This document shows positions 47,216 to 60,220 of a DNA stretch of 64,000 nt, piece by piece. The position numbers and the translations under genes are program-made. This DNA is from Oryzias latipes (lineage: Eukaryota > Chordata > Actinopteri > Beloniformes > Adrianichthyidae): the NCBI RefSeq assembly GCF_002234675.1, contig NC_019864.2, positions 9,035,629 through 9,099,628 on the forward strand, given 5' to 3'. The notes under the pieces were generated by a model. It had not been told where the DNA came from. It worked only from the letters and a program-made list of their open reading frames with translations, and did not search any database. How positions within the stretch are numbered: the first letter of the stretch is position 1; each line of letters opens with the position of its first letter.

Positions 47216-50200
47216 AAGGACGTTGATGATGACGTGATCGTGTCTCAGAATCCATTGATTACCAGCTAACAAGTTAGCGAGCAGAGACGAGGCGACGGCC
47301 TTTTCTAGGACAGCAGTGTCCTCGGTTGCGTGACTTTGTGCGGTCAGTTTGTGCTGTTGCATCTTCAGGACCGTCAGAGACGATGTGGCTTTTCGAAAAG
47401 CTTTTAGGGCTTTGACTGAGCGATGGAGGGGTTTGGCTGCAGTGTGCCCAAACCCCCAACGCTGACATTTAAACACCGACGCTGGCGGCTGCCGTTCAAA
47501 CTTAAACATAGGCAAGAGAAGCAAAAGCAAAAAAGACAGAGCAGCTGGCTCCAAAACAAACCGATCTGAAAGGAGGGAAGGACGGAGAGGCTCCCTGATG
47601 TGCTGGCTGTACACAGACTGCTTATATCAGGGAGACACTTAATTTCATTATGAGGCATTGAGCTAGATTAAACGCAGAAGTGATTGATCAGGCTTTCGGG
47701 GAAGCAAATGGGAAAGCGCTTGAGGAGAGCAGCTACATGGCCTGTTCTTCTACTCTTCTACTTTTAAGCACACACATGAATGTTTTTTAGTCAAATGCAG
47801 TCAAGCAGGGTGTATTTTCTTAATGATTGACCTTGTTTTAGCACCATCCTTCCCTTCGTTTCTTTTACGCCGCAGATTTCCATCCAGGTCTGTAGCTTCT
47901 CCTGGCAGAGCAGGTCTGTGTGGATTTGTTGTGCTCGTCTGAGCTGCATTTAGGTCACAGAGAAAGTTTCCTGCGTGCTTTGCAGCAACTAGAACTGCTA
48001 TTCCCTCCTGGGAATTTCTGTGTTCTTTTCTGTTGGAAGTACTAACTCATTTTCTCTGTCGATAAATGATGGACATAAATGACAAAAACATTTCTTTCAT
48101 TATCACACCCTATTGGTGCTGGTTGGCATCCGACTAAAAGAGCTGAAAGCACCAATAATTAAATAAAAAAGCAGCAATTTCACTCTCAAAAGATATTGAT
48201 CTATGTTTAAACACATATTCTTTAAAATTGAAAAAAGAAAATATGTTAGAAAATGATGTAAAATCTCTATTTTTATTATGAAAATCCAATCTCAGAAGAC
48301 TTGGAATATAATAGCTTATTCATCATGTAATTGTAGTGATATAATTAAAAGAAATGTTTTTCCCACCACATTCAATGCTTCTGTATCGATTAATAGAGGA
48401 AGTACGGGTGAAGATCTGCTGATCATCAGCTGTTCAGACTTATCTTAGCTGTAGAACAGCCTGGATGTACCAAATGATGCAGATCCTTCATTGACCACCA
48501 GAGGCTGGTTTCAGAAGAAAGCAGGAGGTCCAGCAAATGGATAGAAAACACTTTTACTGTGTTTTGAATGATATTATCATTTTTCATACAAATAACAATT
48601 CCAATTGTATCAGAGGCTGACTTTGCGTTTTTAAAAAGGGTGTGGTTTGTACATTCACAGGTGGGTGGGGCTTTACTCTGTCCCACAGTTTCTACCTGCT
48701 CATATTTACACAGAATGGGTTACAAAGTATATAAAACGTATCTGCTTTACTCTTTAGTTTTAGATAATTTAAGGGTGAAAACAGTAAATCTGTTCTTAAC
48801 TTTAAGATCCTCAAAGCAGAAACTTTAACATCTCTAATAGAAAGACAACAAAAACAGGTTTGATCCTGCAAAGAACTGACAGAAAATTCACATCTTTTGG
48901 AATTAAGACATATTTTAAATCCTTTGATGGAATCCGCCCCAAAAAATTGCTATTTCATTTTTTTAAATGAGTTTTATTGATACTTTGGGTAATCTGTAAT
49001 GCTTTTGTTTACACCAATGTTAGTTTAAGATGCTAAAATATTGACATGAGTGGAGAAAATCACTTTATTTACTGTCTCAAATTTGATCCACACATTTTAA
49101 CATGGTTTAAATGGTTTAAATGTGTTCTAAAAAAGATCATTATCGTCAATTTTTTGCTTCCTTTTAATACAGCAGACAGTGATTTCAAAAATTGAACAAC
49201 ATTAGATGAACTATTTTCAGCATACATGCAAAACTGCAAAGCCTTACTGAGAGGAAAGAGTAAAACACAAACCAGAGGATCCTCTCCGTTCATCGGCTTC
49301 ACAAACACAAGTCCTTTCAAACTTTCAAAGCCCGATAAAAACTCTTCTTCGGCTTTAAATCTTGAAGCTTCAGCCTGGCGTCTTGGCACTGAAGCACAGG
49401 AGATAAATCAAGGCTTATGTGTCGCTCCCCTACAACACAAACTAATCAAGCCTACCACTTATGAGATTAACAGCCTCACAATTAAGCTAATACGGGGCAG
49501 GAAAAGCATTCAGCGCTGCAGAAATGTCTGTTAGAGCCACCTTAATGCTGCACAGAAAGCCTGGGTTCCTATAGATGAGGTGAAAGAGGTGAAAGGCTCC
49601 ATCTTACAGAAGAAATTCTCCTTTTTCTTTGACTTTTTGTCCGAAACACTTTCCGTTTGAATGTGATGAATGGAACAGTGACAGAATAATCTGACCTCCG
49701 CGCCCCGTGTCTGATAAACTCTCAGGGCTTTAATCTCATAAATATGATTCAGCTCCTTCTCCTTATGGGCTTCCCTCTCCAGCTTCGTCAGGTTCCTCTG
49801 AGGAGGTCGTAGGGGCGGGTGGGGGGGGGTTTGGCTCGGCCCACGAGCATTCATCATAAAACGAGGCGGTCCATTCCACGCTCTGCTCTGGAAGTATTAG
49901 CCGCATTAAAGCGAGGGCACAAACCACTGCAGGACGCCAGAGGAGGCCGCTCAGACGGGGGCGGCGGTCCTCTAAGTGCTCTCAGCTTTCTTAATGCAAT
50001 AAAGCTATTTATCCATAAAGTTCACGGAGGAGTCTGGAGAAAGACGTGTGTATGTGTGTGTGTGTGTGTGAAGTGTTAAACTGATTTCTTAGATGATTGC
50101 AAGTGCTGCTGTTGAAATTGAGTTTTGAGGGGGGGTCGTATTTCAGCTGGTTTCCCCCGGCAACCGGTGTGGGACTTCAGAATGTCAGGAGAAGAACTTT

Positions 50201-51419
50201 TTTAACTACAGATAAACGGCTCACACATGCAGAAGACACAAATCTCATTAAAATAATCGGAAAAAAAATGTCTCTGGGAAAAGAAATCATGAAAAAATAT
50301 TAAAAGTTTCTCAAATCAACACAGAAAACAGCAACCAGCCTCTGAAGAGTGAACAAGAAGGAGCTTCCCACCATTACCCCATGCTGCAAAGATCATGACA
50401 GAACAAGAAACGCACAACCTTCTCCACAAACTTCCTTCATTTTGACATCTGAGCCTGGATTTTTAAAAACAGGCACATTTCTCCAAACTTGAGATGCTTT
50501 GCCCGAAGACGCTCAGATGACAGAACATTTCTTTTGAATGACTCATAGAATATTAAAAATAAAATGTGTTTAAGGCTAAAGGTTTGGACTTTTCATTCAA
50601 TTGTTAGAGAACCTCATTGGGCTCAGAAAAATACACAACTTGGAAAAACTGGAGCAAAAACAAAGAGGAGGAAATTTATGAATTTCAAAAATGTTTGTTT
50701 TTGTGATAAAAGCACAAATCCACAGTCCTTTGTTATGCCATTTACTTTGTTTCGGCATGCATTTTATTTCTAAAATTAGTTCTACTGAATTGTGTTTTTT
50801 ACTTTTGTTTTTATTTTTGTCAACATTTTGCCATACAATGAGATGTAGATCGATCCAATGTTTAGGCTACCAGTTCCTCTAAAGATTTCTAACAATATTC
50901 CAACTATAGATCATTGTTAATTTCACAGCTTGACAAAAGCAGTGATAAACTTACTGTTTGTTTACCGTTTGCCCTCAAAGCTACAGTAATTAATTGGATA
51001 AACTTAATTCGAGGTTTTTAGATAAGGACAATAAAGACTTAAATCTTTTAATGCTGGCACATTGAATATAAACCTTCTGCTCTTTTAATCAGGAAAAGTC
51101 TGTTTTTTAGTTTAAAACAAGGTAAACAAAGGGGGTTTTTAACGTTTTTATTCCCGTATTTTCCTTATGCATTACTTTAAATGGGACACGTTCCAGCTGT
51201 TTTTGTACTCGAGTAGTTTTTCCCACTAGTTACTTTCTGACCTCTCCTTAACTGATTACATTCTAAGGTAACTCTGCCTCCTCTGTCTGTTTCTGGCCTT
51301 TGGTCCAGATGGGGAGTCTCTGCAACATCACTTCAGCTGAACTTGCCTCAGCCTCCTGCAGCTGCTCCACCATCCCAGCAGGAGTTCACTGGGGCTGCTG
51401 GTGCGGGAGCTGCAGGAGA
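47216..51419. other. non-coding stretch
   Basis: No exon with a known domain is visible on either strand. A (TG)n run lies near 50053-50070 and a poly-G near 49819. The longest frames (about 100-135 codons) have no recognisable domain. The stretch probably belongs to the first syt12 intron or to regulatory DNA. Confidence 0.35.
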
Positions 51420-52090
51420 TTCAGCTTTCAGCTCCAAAAAAAGAGGAAAATGTGGCGCCAGCGAAGCGAGAAGCTTTACGCGCCTCTTTCCATCCCCTCA
51501 GTGGGATCAGAACCGACGCGGAATCGGAATGAGCGCACATTCCTTACCGGACTTTCTTTTGCTGCAGTGGGGATGAATGAGGAAGAGGAGGAGAGCAGAC
51601 CTGCTCCACCGCTCTCCCGTCTTAGGCGCCTCTCTCCATCCACTGGCTCGGGCGGTGCTTGGCTGGCCTGAAGAGGAGGAAGATGAGGGAAGACGGTGGC
51701 CACTGGAGCTGCTTCAGCGCATCTGGAGGTGGAATGGTCGGTGGTCAGACGGGAGGCGCGCGGGATGAGGGTCTATCCTCCGCTCAGAGGCGCGCGTCCG
51801 TCCGTCCGTCTGGAGAGCCGCATCTCTGTTGCAGAAAGCAAGTCCCACCCCCGCAGCGAGCTGCGCCCGCGGGTCGCTCAATAACAAACCACCGAGGCTT
51901 CACCCGCAGCAGGGGAGGAGGAGGAGGAGGAGGAAGAAGAGGGGCGGCTCCACACGCACCGGCGTCACGCAACGAGATCCCAGCGGGGGGGAAAGCCAGG
52001 GTGGGAGGTGTGCGCGCGTGTTCCAGGGGCATCCTCAAACTTTCACTGCATCCATCCTGACGCCCCGCCCCCATCCTCTCCTCCTCTTCA
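51420..52090 (-). promoter_or_regulatory. CpG-rich block, candidate syt12 promoter and 5' exon
   Basis: This is the only strongly GC- and CpG-rich patch in the window, with repeated gcgcgc, cgcgcgtccgtccgtccg and gcgcccgcgggtcgc motifs against an AT-rich background. It lies upstream of the syt12 start codon and beyond the 3' end of the neighbouring PRAG1-like gene, which points the same way, so it best fits the start of syt12 with a long first intron. A (gga)n patch near 51915-51940 is part of it. No transcript evidence is available here. Confidence 0.5.
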
Positions 52091-52459
52091 TCATTCCCAT
52101 CTCAGAGGGATGAAGCAGTGTAAAGAAACGCCTCATGGCAGAATCACAGCTCTGCTCCACAGCGCACGAAACAGTTTCCACACCAAAGCAAAACAATCCA
52201 CTCAAACGTTTTCCTTCAACACTCTTCTTCCTTTTTCACATCTCTGTCCGCGTGCTGCTACCTTTCAGAGATTTATTCTGAAAGATTATTGATCAGAGGT
52301 AATAAAACCGGTGGAGGATCACTTTGTGATTAAGCACCATGAGAGCTGGTCCTGTTAGGTTCACAGACCAGAGGGGACTGCAGGAAAACAGAGGATTTTA
52401 TTTTTCATTTCTGCTGTTATTTTTTACTTATTCTGGAAAATAAATCATTCATGACAAGT

Positions 52460-52960
52460 TTTAAAGATCCACTTCAAGGAAAATTGTGTTTTAAATGTTA
52501 TTTTTCTGATGATGGTGGTATTTCTTTATTTAAAATTGTTGTGAATCGGGAGCCGACAAAAACTACAGTGTGCAAAAGATTGTATTTGTGATGTAGAAAA
52601 TATGCTGGGTGGGCCACAAGCTCCCTGCTCCGCTCCATTCCGATGCATCCACTTGCAGACAAATAGATCCATGAACGTCTTTGTTTTCCTCCTCCGAGCT
52701 GGAATCTGGATCCAAACAGCTGGATAGCTCCAATATTACTCACCATTTTTGTTGCATCCCTAATGCCACAGACTGAGCGAGTAAATGGAGAAATCTCAGC
52801 AAGGGGGATGGAAAGAGGGGGTGGGGTTGCTTCACACCAACAGTCCTGCCAAGAACTCAGATGTAAATTTCTAATGTCCCAAAAATATGAGACATTTTTG
52901 ATTTTGGCTACAAACTGCATAATCATAACTGAAATGGAAATCAAGGAAAAACGTAGGTTT
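52460..52960 (+). repeat. interspersed repeat copy, longer form
   Basis: 'ccaacagtcctgccaagaa' followed by 'ctcagatgtaaatttctaat' and 'ttttgattttggctacaaac' matches the family at 12395-12640. The upstream half with 'gtgggccacaagctccctg' probably belongs to the same repeat. Non-coding. Confidence 0.5.
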
Positions 52961-53306
52961 ATTTTTTAAAGTTCATCGTCTTGCCTCGATCAGCTCATTT
53001 TCTTTAAACAAAACACAAATGGGAAAATTTAAAATGTTACACAAATGACATTTACATGAATGATTTCAGGTGGAAAATAATAAATTGTAGCAAACAAATT
53101 CCACCGTGTAAATGAATAACTAAAAAAGCCTCATCGACTGCAGTGACAGATCAACATTTTCAAATGTCTCCATCTGCTGGCAGAAAGGAGGAACTGCAAT
53201 CCAAACAAGTATTCAAATCTAGTTTCTTTTCTCGTTTAGATGAGTTCTAGGGGCGTGTGTGGAAGTCAAAACACAAAACCAGCAGGAGTATATAAAAAAA
53301 CATAAA

Positions 53307-53312
53307 TTTATT
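53307..53312 (-). terminator. candidate polyadenylation signal of the PRAG1-like gene
   Basis: AATAAA on the minus strand, about 1.6 kb past the stop codon at 54908. Another lies near 53730-53740. Either could end the 3' untranslated region; the choice cannot be made from sequence alone. Confidence 0.3.
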
Positions 53313-54907
53313 GTTTAGTTAGAGTTGCTAAACAATGACAGGCAACAAGTCGGGAGACATACTGTACACACCTGTGTGAAACACCTTCAAGAGTCTCTGC
53401 TTTTGGGTCCAGTGGTGACTAAAAACAGACATAACCCTCTGGTCAGACAGTTGATGCACTTGGGATTTTTTTTGTTTTCAGGCTGCGTTGAAATTCCACA
53501 GCCAAAGTGGTTCTTCTCCTAAGCAGAGCTGAGGACGCAGCTGAACGTGAAACCTTCTCTGATTGGTCTGGACGTGTGCAGGATAGTGGCAACGACTCAC
53601 CTTTCCCTTTCCCCGCCACATGCGAGGAGAGAGAGAGCCAAGTACGGCTTTCACGGATAAATGATAACAAAACTCAAAGGTGCTCTGTACTCGACAAAAT
53701 AGAGTGTGGATTAAAATAAAGGTTATATATATATTTATTTATACAATAAAAAGGCCTAAAACTCTGGACACAATGTCAGCCACCAGTGCTGACACACACA
53801 CTATTCCCCCCACATCCTCTCATTTTCATGCTGTGGACCAGTTTGTGTTGCAAATCGACATGAAACCAATTCAGAGCTATTGATGTAAACTAGTAACAGT
53901 CCATCTTGTAGTTTGAGTTCTGTGCTTAAAGATGTGAGTTAACTGTTTGTTAAACAGAATGTAATCCAACAGAAGTGTAACTTATTTAGTGTCAAACCCT
54001 TCACATCCTAGAGGCAGAAATAATCTATTTTTCTTCAAGGTTGTCTTGACTACAAACAGTTAAACATGCAGAGTGGTTTATTTGGAAGAAAACAAAATGT
54101 TTCTGAAGACGAGTAAATGTCCAAATGTCAGAAAACAAACAAAAAAAGACAAATTTCAGATTCTCATTTCACAGCAACGCTTCTCCATCTTTTCTGCTCT
54201 CTGCTCTCCGTCTGTGCAAACATCTACGCTCAAACGGTTTGATGTGACAGATGCACGACGGAATCGATCCATTTATGTGCCACAAAACAGCTTGAAGAGA
54301 AAGTTAGTACTAACCCACTGTAAAGAAAAACGGTTGCACTCAGGAGGAGAAAACAACACACTTTGATTGCACAAACTCCAACAAGGAAGCTAAGCAGCAG
54401 CAGCCGGAGCAACTGTGTGCCGTGTTTTCAACCTTCAGCAGCACAGACAGCATCCTCTGCAGAGGAGAGCTGAGACGCTGCTGGAACAGCTACATCCAAA
54501 CTCTTTTATTTTGAAAGCTCATAATGTTCATCTGCGTGGCTCTGATCTTTGCCTTCAGTGACAGAACATCAGTTTGGGATTGAAGGTCAACTAATCGGTA
54601 ATATTTGTAAATTCAGATTTCTCTGCATTCCTCCTCTGAGAAACATTCTGTATATTTCAAGTGACAGCGGAACTGCAGAAGTGATCGGAACTTCGTGCCG
54701 TTTTTTTTGTTGGTGACTATTTTGAGATCAGAAATGAAACATCCCTCCTTCTTCCTGCGAGATCTTATTGGCTCTGTCACTGTGAGGCCTGATGGGTAAA
54801 CATGCTGCTGTCATGGGAGCACTGTGGCTGCTGCAACAACAAAGCTCCCACCAGCATCCCTTCACCAATCTGGATCTGTTGCTATGGGAACAGCTGAGTG
54901 CAGGAGC

Positions 54908-57900
54908 TCAGAGAGGCTGTGAGGGAGCCAGGTGGAGGGGGTCTGGGGTGTGTGTTTTGGTTTGATTCTGGTTGTGCGGTGGAGCGTGCCGCTGCAGGAT
55001 GTGCACAACCCGGCTCAGGCTGTCTGTGGTGGCAAACGCCAGATACTGGCAGCACAGCCAGTCTTCCAGGCTCACACTGCAGGCCGAGTCCAGAGAGCGC
55101 TCGGCAAACTTGATCATCATCAGCGTCCGCTTCAGGTCCAGCCAGTTTTGGAGCGTGTCTGCATGATGGCTGGCAGCAAACGCCGACATGGTGCCGGTGC
55201 TGCTGCTGCCCAAAGCCTGGAACAGGTCTTCCCGGGGGCCCCAGAGCAGGCACTGCAGACAGGCCCGGGCTTCAGACATGCGGATCCTCTCGGACGGGTT
55301 GACGGTGAGCAGCAGCCGGGCCAGCTGCTGCAGGCCCTGAGAGTACAGAGACCTGTTGGGCAGCGCCGGCAGGTCCGCCCACGTGTACTCCTTCTCCTTC
55401 AGCTGGGGCGTCTCCTCAAACGGGTTGGGTCGGTGCAGCATCTCGTAGATGAGAATGCCCGTCTGGAACTCGTCGCACTTGCGGTATTGTGTGGCTGTGA
55501 TGATTTCGGGAGCCAGCCTGGACTGGTCCCGCAGCGTCCCGGCATTTGACACCATCATGCTGCTTTTCTGCTTCGCCTGGGAGAAGTTGCTGATGATGAG
55601 GCGGGCGGGGCAGGTGGCGTTGGCAGCAGCGCTGGAGGAAGTGGCGCCCGCAGTGCTGCTGCTGTTGTTGTTGGGCTCAAGTAAGTCCAGGTTCCAGGGG
55701 TTCCCTGGCTGGCAGTGGACCAGCAGCAGGTTCTCCAGGCGCAGGTCACAGTGGGTCACGTGGAAAGGTTTCATGTGCTCCAGGCCGGAGCAGAGCTGCA
55801 GCAGCAGCAGGCAGACCTGCCGTTCGTACAGCTCCGGGTTCTGAGTATGTCTGGCGGCGCCCTCTCTGACAAAGTCAGCCACCGTCTGGAAAGGCACCTC
55901 GCGTGTGATCACCACCACGCGGCTCTTCAAGCGGCCCGCCGTCGTAGCCGCCGTAGCCGCCGCCGCACTATCCCCTAGTTTACCGATCGGGGCGGAGTCG
56001 GTCAGTTTTGTGTTCACGTCTTTCTCTGTTTCTGTCAGTCCTTCTGCGCCCCCCTTCGCCTCTTCCTCCTCGTCTTCCTCCTCCCAGGGCAGCAGACGGG
56101 TGGGGACGTCTGCCAGGAAGTGTCCACAGTCCTGCTGGATGTTGAAATGGAGCGGCAGGCTTTGCCTCACGGCAAGACTGTGGAAGAACTGCTGCTGGGT
56201 CTCTTTCATGTGGCTGCGGCAGATCTGCATGACAGGAAAAAGAAAAAAAAAAGGAGCTTTATTATCTAATTTAACTTGTTATTCATTCAGGCAGAACAGA
56301 TGAGGAACAGCATTCACAAATGGACTAAACAATGACGTTCTGGACACACTGGGCATGTGTGCTGTGTTCAATAACGAGCTAAATGGACATTTAGCACAAA
56401 ACTTGTGTAGCGATTCTTGAACACGCAAGTTTTAAACTCCAAAGCCAAATACGGGCAGATCCGATTGTTTCTGTAGACCTTTGACGTGGCCGCTCAAACG
56501 TGCGTTTCCGAGTCCTGTGCAAACGTAGCATGAGTAAGAAATGTTTATCAACTAAAGAGGTGAAAGAAAAAAGGCAGAAAATCAAGACGAGGAGGCAGAA
56601 ATGATCATGACGGACAGTTTAAGAGTGATTGAAGTCATTCTCAGCTTTGCCTGCAGAACTTTCAGTAGCTCCTGGTTAATGTAGCAAAAAAGCATTTTCT
56701 CACAAAGAATTGAAGAAAAAAAAAGTTGGAACACAAACTTGGCCTATCATTTAGTTCTCTGAGGCATCAAAAAACCCTTTGCTTCTTCCAAATGTCATAG
56801 AAAAAGCTGGATAAGGACTAACTTAGTATGCCCACACTGCGTGCACAGGCAGCTTCGGGGTTAACTATGAGCTGTTCCAAGAAGAAAGTCTTTTGTTAAG
56901 CAGAAGCTGAATAAATCCTTCTTTTGTTTTACCTCACTAGCATGTTTGGTGGAACTCAAGGCACCGTCAATCCTTTAACACTTTTAAGACTAAATGTTTC
57001 TTCAAGAGTTTTAGTGACTGACTTTCTCTGGCTGTCTTTCTATTTTGCATAAAGGTTAATTTTAACACATTTTATTGCAGATGCTGGTATCTATTGTAAC
57101 ATTAAAATCATTAAATGCTGTTTTAAATATTCTTTAATTCCCTCTCACTGAATTTATTTTTAAAACTAGCAACAAGCAACTCATCATGTTTCTTTATTTT
57201 ATAGTAGATTTATTTGGCACTTGTTAGCATTAAGGTAACTAGATTAGGTTCATTTGGATATGAGCTTTGTGCTTTGCCTCTTAAGTTTCTTTTTTCTGTA
57301 ACTGAAGCCATTTCGGCTAACAATTACAATTTAGTAATAGCAATTATAGCTTTAAGGATAATTCAGTAGGATATGGAGTTTATGTATTTTATATTAGACT
57401 TTTGAAAGCCACAAATGAAAAAAATATATATATTTTATTTTCTGAAGTTTCTATTGTGTCACTTTCTGTTATTTAGATCAAATGTGTCATTATTTTGGTC
57501 AAAACATAGTTTAAACGTCAAAACTGATTTTATATTAGCTAATGATAGCTTTTTTTTAACAAAACTTGATGGTACAAACTGTCTAGGAAACTCTCAAGGG
57601 CTCTAAAAATCTGGGAAATCCGTGACAGCCTTAAACATTACAAAACAGGCAGATTCCCACGTGTGTTTCTGGGTCCAACAAGCCAATTCCCTTCACCTGA
57701 GGACACCAGTTTAACATTTTGAGACCCAGCTGCAGTAACCCGGGTGAGTCTGAACATCCAGACACCGAGCAACTCCAGGAATGTGCTGCTTCACTGCTGT
57801 CAGACTGAACGTGCTGAAACCAGGAGTCCTCTGCCTGCAGCCTCTCCTTACATGTGAGGTGTGCCGTTGTTCAAGCACTGATGCTTCATTTGGAGCTAAA

Positions 57901-59391
57901 CTTTAGGATTTTTCATTAAACAGCCAATAAAAAATATTGTTAGGAATTTCCTCAAATCAGTCTTTTGCTGTTTTTACACCCGTATTTTATAAAACATAGC
58001 TTTAAAGCCTTAAGAGTTTCAAATTCTGTGAATACTGTAGATTGCATCTACGTTTTGTTGTGCTGTGAATCTCTTTCAGGAGGATTTTCCTCCAACACTT
58101 CTTAATGTCACTACAAACACACTCAAAGGCAGAGGATCTAATTGCAAACCTCTGAAGATTACAGCGAGACAAGACGCATGTACGGACGGGTTAGACGGCA
58201 GAAATGGAGGCCCCCGAGGCTCAAAGTTTTGCTGCCAATATTTCTGCGTAAACAATTTCCCTTTGCCTCTTTGGAGAAACAAAGAGGAGGCAAAGCAAAC
58301 ACAAACTTTGCAAGAACTTGAAGGTGTGGTACCTTTTGAGAGAATGTGTCATCTAAGCAGGTAACCAGTAATGAGAGACTCTGCTGTGATCAGACAGTGG
58401 AGCCGGACATAAGAATCAGGTCTCCTCATTGGTTTCAGTTAGTAGCATTTAAAACGTTTTTAACGGGTGAAATGCAAAACGATGATGTGGATATATTTAC
58501 GCAGTTTTAACTTTTAGTAGAAACGCTGGTAAAAGATGAGCTTTGAAGAATTGAAGAGAACTTGTTGTGCGACCACAGCAACACTCACTTTGATGGCGTA
58601 GTTGACCAGCGGGTCCTTGGCATAAGAGGCGGTGTAGTAGACGGCGTCTCCTGCCTCGCAGCAAGGTTTGCCGGTGGTCAGTCTGAAGTGGGACCAGCTG
58701 TCTGTGCCGAATCTTAAGTGATCCTTTTGGCCAGCCATGAAGCGGTCCTCACATTTGGATGCCAGCTTCCGCAGCGTGTCCATGTGGAGCCCCCGGATCC
58801 TCCCCACCACCTCATCCCAGCTGTCCAGTCCCTTATACAGACCAGGAATCTGCGGTTTGGAGCTGGCTGCTCCAGCAGGAGCTCGATCTGCTGTCTGGCG
58901 TCTCTCACCCAGAGATTCTGTGCTCGGGAAGACTCTCTTCTCTCTGCCAGAGGCGACGCTGGGTGCAGCGGGTGCAGCAGGCGCAGGCTGCGAGGCCAGG
59001 GAGGAGGCGCTGTTTGTCAGGTGGCTGTTGTTGGCAGATTTACCAGCTGAGGGCCTCTCCAAAGAGTCGCCGCTCTCCTGACCCTGAGCTCGATGAGGCT
59101 CAGAGCTGTGAGACGAGCTCTGGCTAGCTGTCTCCCAGGTGGAGTCCAGGTCATAGAGAGGATTCGCCACACTCAGGTTAGTGCCGCCTGGTTTGGCCTC
59201 AGCCCGAGGTTTGACAGAAGTCAGGCTGGGTTCAGTGACCGAGCGAGGAACCTTCTTAGGCAGCGGCGGCGGCGTGGTTTTAGGGTGTGGCTGTTCCACT
59301 GAGCCTTCAGAGTCAATGGAGGCCAAGGTGTCATTGGATGCTTTGGTGTTCCGTGGCTGTTTCAGTGGGATCATGTTGGCTCGTGATTGAC
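54908..59391 (-). CDS. prag1: PRAG1-like PEAK-family pseudokinase, C-terminal two exons
   Basis: Exons 59391-58589 (267 codons, acceptor TTCCAG, donor GTGAGT) and 56224-54908 (acceptor CATGCAG, stop at 54908-54910) give about 705 residues. The first holds a PPPLPKK proline motif and 'NPLYDLDSTW', then the helical segment 'YKGLDSWDEVVGRIRGLH' that begins the dimerising SHED region, and the N-lobe Lys in 'NYAIK'. The second has an acidic loop after 'RLLPWEEEDEEEE', 'THCDLRLENLLL' in place of HRD (55730-55753) and 'NFSQAK' where kinases have DFG (55571-55588). It closes with the C-terminal SHED helices and 'LEDWLCCQYLAFATTDSLS'. PRAG1 scaffolds signalling to RhoA and CSK without catalysis. PRAG1 fits better than PEAK1 by the C-terminal wording. 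The long N-terminal exon is not in the window. Confidence 0.92.
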
Positions 59392-60220
59392 CTGGAAGAA
59401 AAGAAAGATTGTATGAACTGCAGACCGATGGACGTTTATTCTGTGATGGCAGAAAAACCAGGAAAAGAAAGTCCATCTCTAGATTGAAAACATTTGAACA
59501 TCAGAAGTCCAACCCTAGAAGTAAAACCATTGACTGTAGAAGACGTGGGGTGTCAGATTTGGTGAGGTAAAACTGTGCGAGGGCCAAACATTCAGTCCGT
59601 TTTCTTTGAATCCTCATAACAGCATTAGATGCAAAGTAACTATTTAATGAAGATGTTATTGGAATTGGATCTTTTCATTTCTTCATATAAAACAGAAACA
59701 CATTTTACCAAAATTAATGGGATTTTCTGATTTGAAGACCAGAAATAAAAAATAGAAAAAAATAAAATAAAAAAGTCTGTCTGGAAAATCTGGCTTTATT
59801 TGAAATGCTTGGTTTATTCACAGTTAAATGTTCACTGTAAAGCTCTAAATTTAATTATGGGAACAGAAAAACACATCTCATCTTATTCAGAGGTAAAAAT
59901 ATTTGTGGCATTGATCACAGAAACATGTAAATCTGTTCTTCTCGTCTCGGCTATGAAGGTCAAGTCACCACAGGATGTTATCACAGGTTTAAAACAGCTC
60001 ATAACGTCATTAAGCCAATCACAATCAAGACATTTTAGTTTTTAGAAAGTGGTGGGGAACGCATATTATTGAGTTTAAAATAGGAGCCTGTGGGCCGGTG
60101 AGAGTTTGAAAGCAGGGGGCATTTGGCCCACAAGCAGGACTTTGGACACGTCTGGTTAACAAGGACCGAGTGAGTCATCACCCAAAGAAAATGGTTTACT
60201 TCCTGCTCCAACCAAATTAT
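59392..60220. other. intron of the PRAG1-like gene
   Basis: No upstream coding exon is seen on minus through 64000, so the N-terminal exons must lie beyond the right edge. This part is AT-rich and non-coding. Confidence 0.5.

Noticed and set aside
51300..52113. Several 60-130 codon frames in the CpG-rich block
   Set aside because: GC-rich DNA lacks stop codons by composition. None shows a known domain or convincing splice context.
54932..55978. Plus-strand frames of 87-205 codons
   Set aside because: These are antisense shadows of the GC-rich pseudokinase exon, which has clear family similarity on minus.
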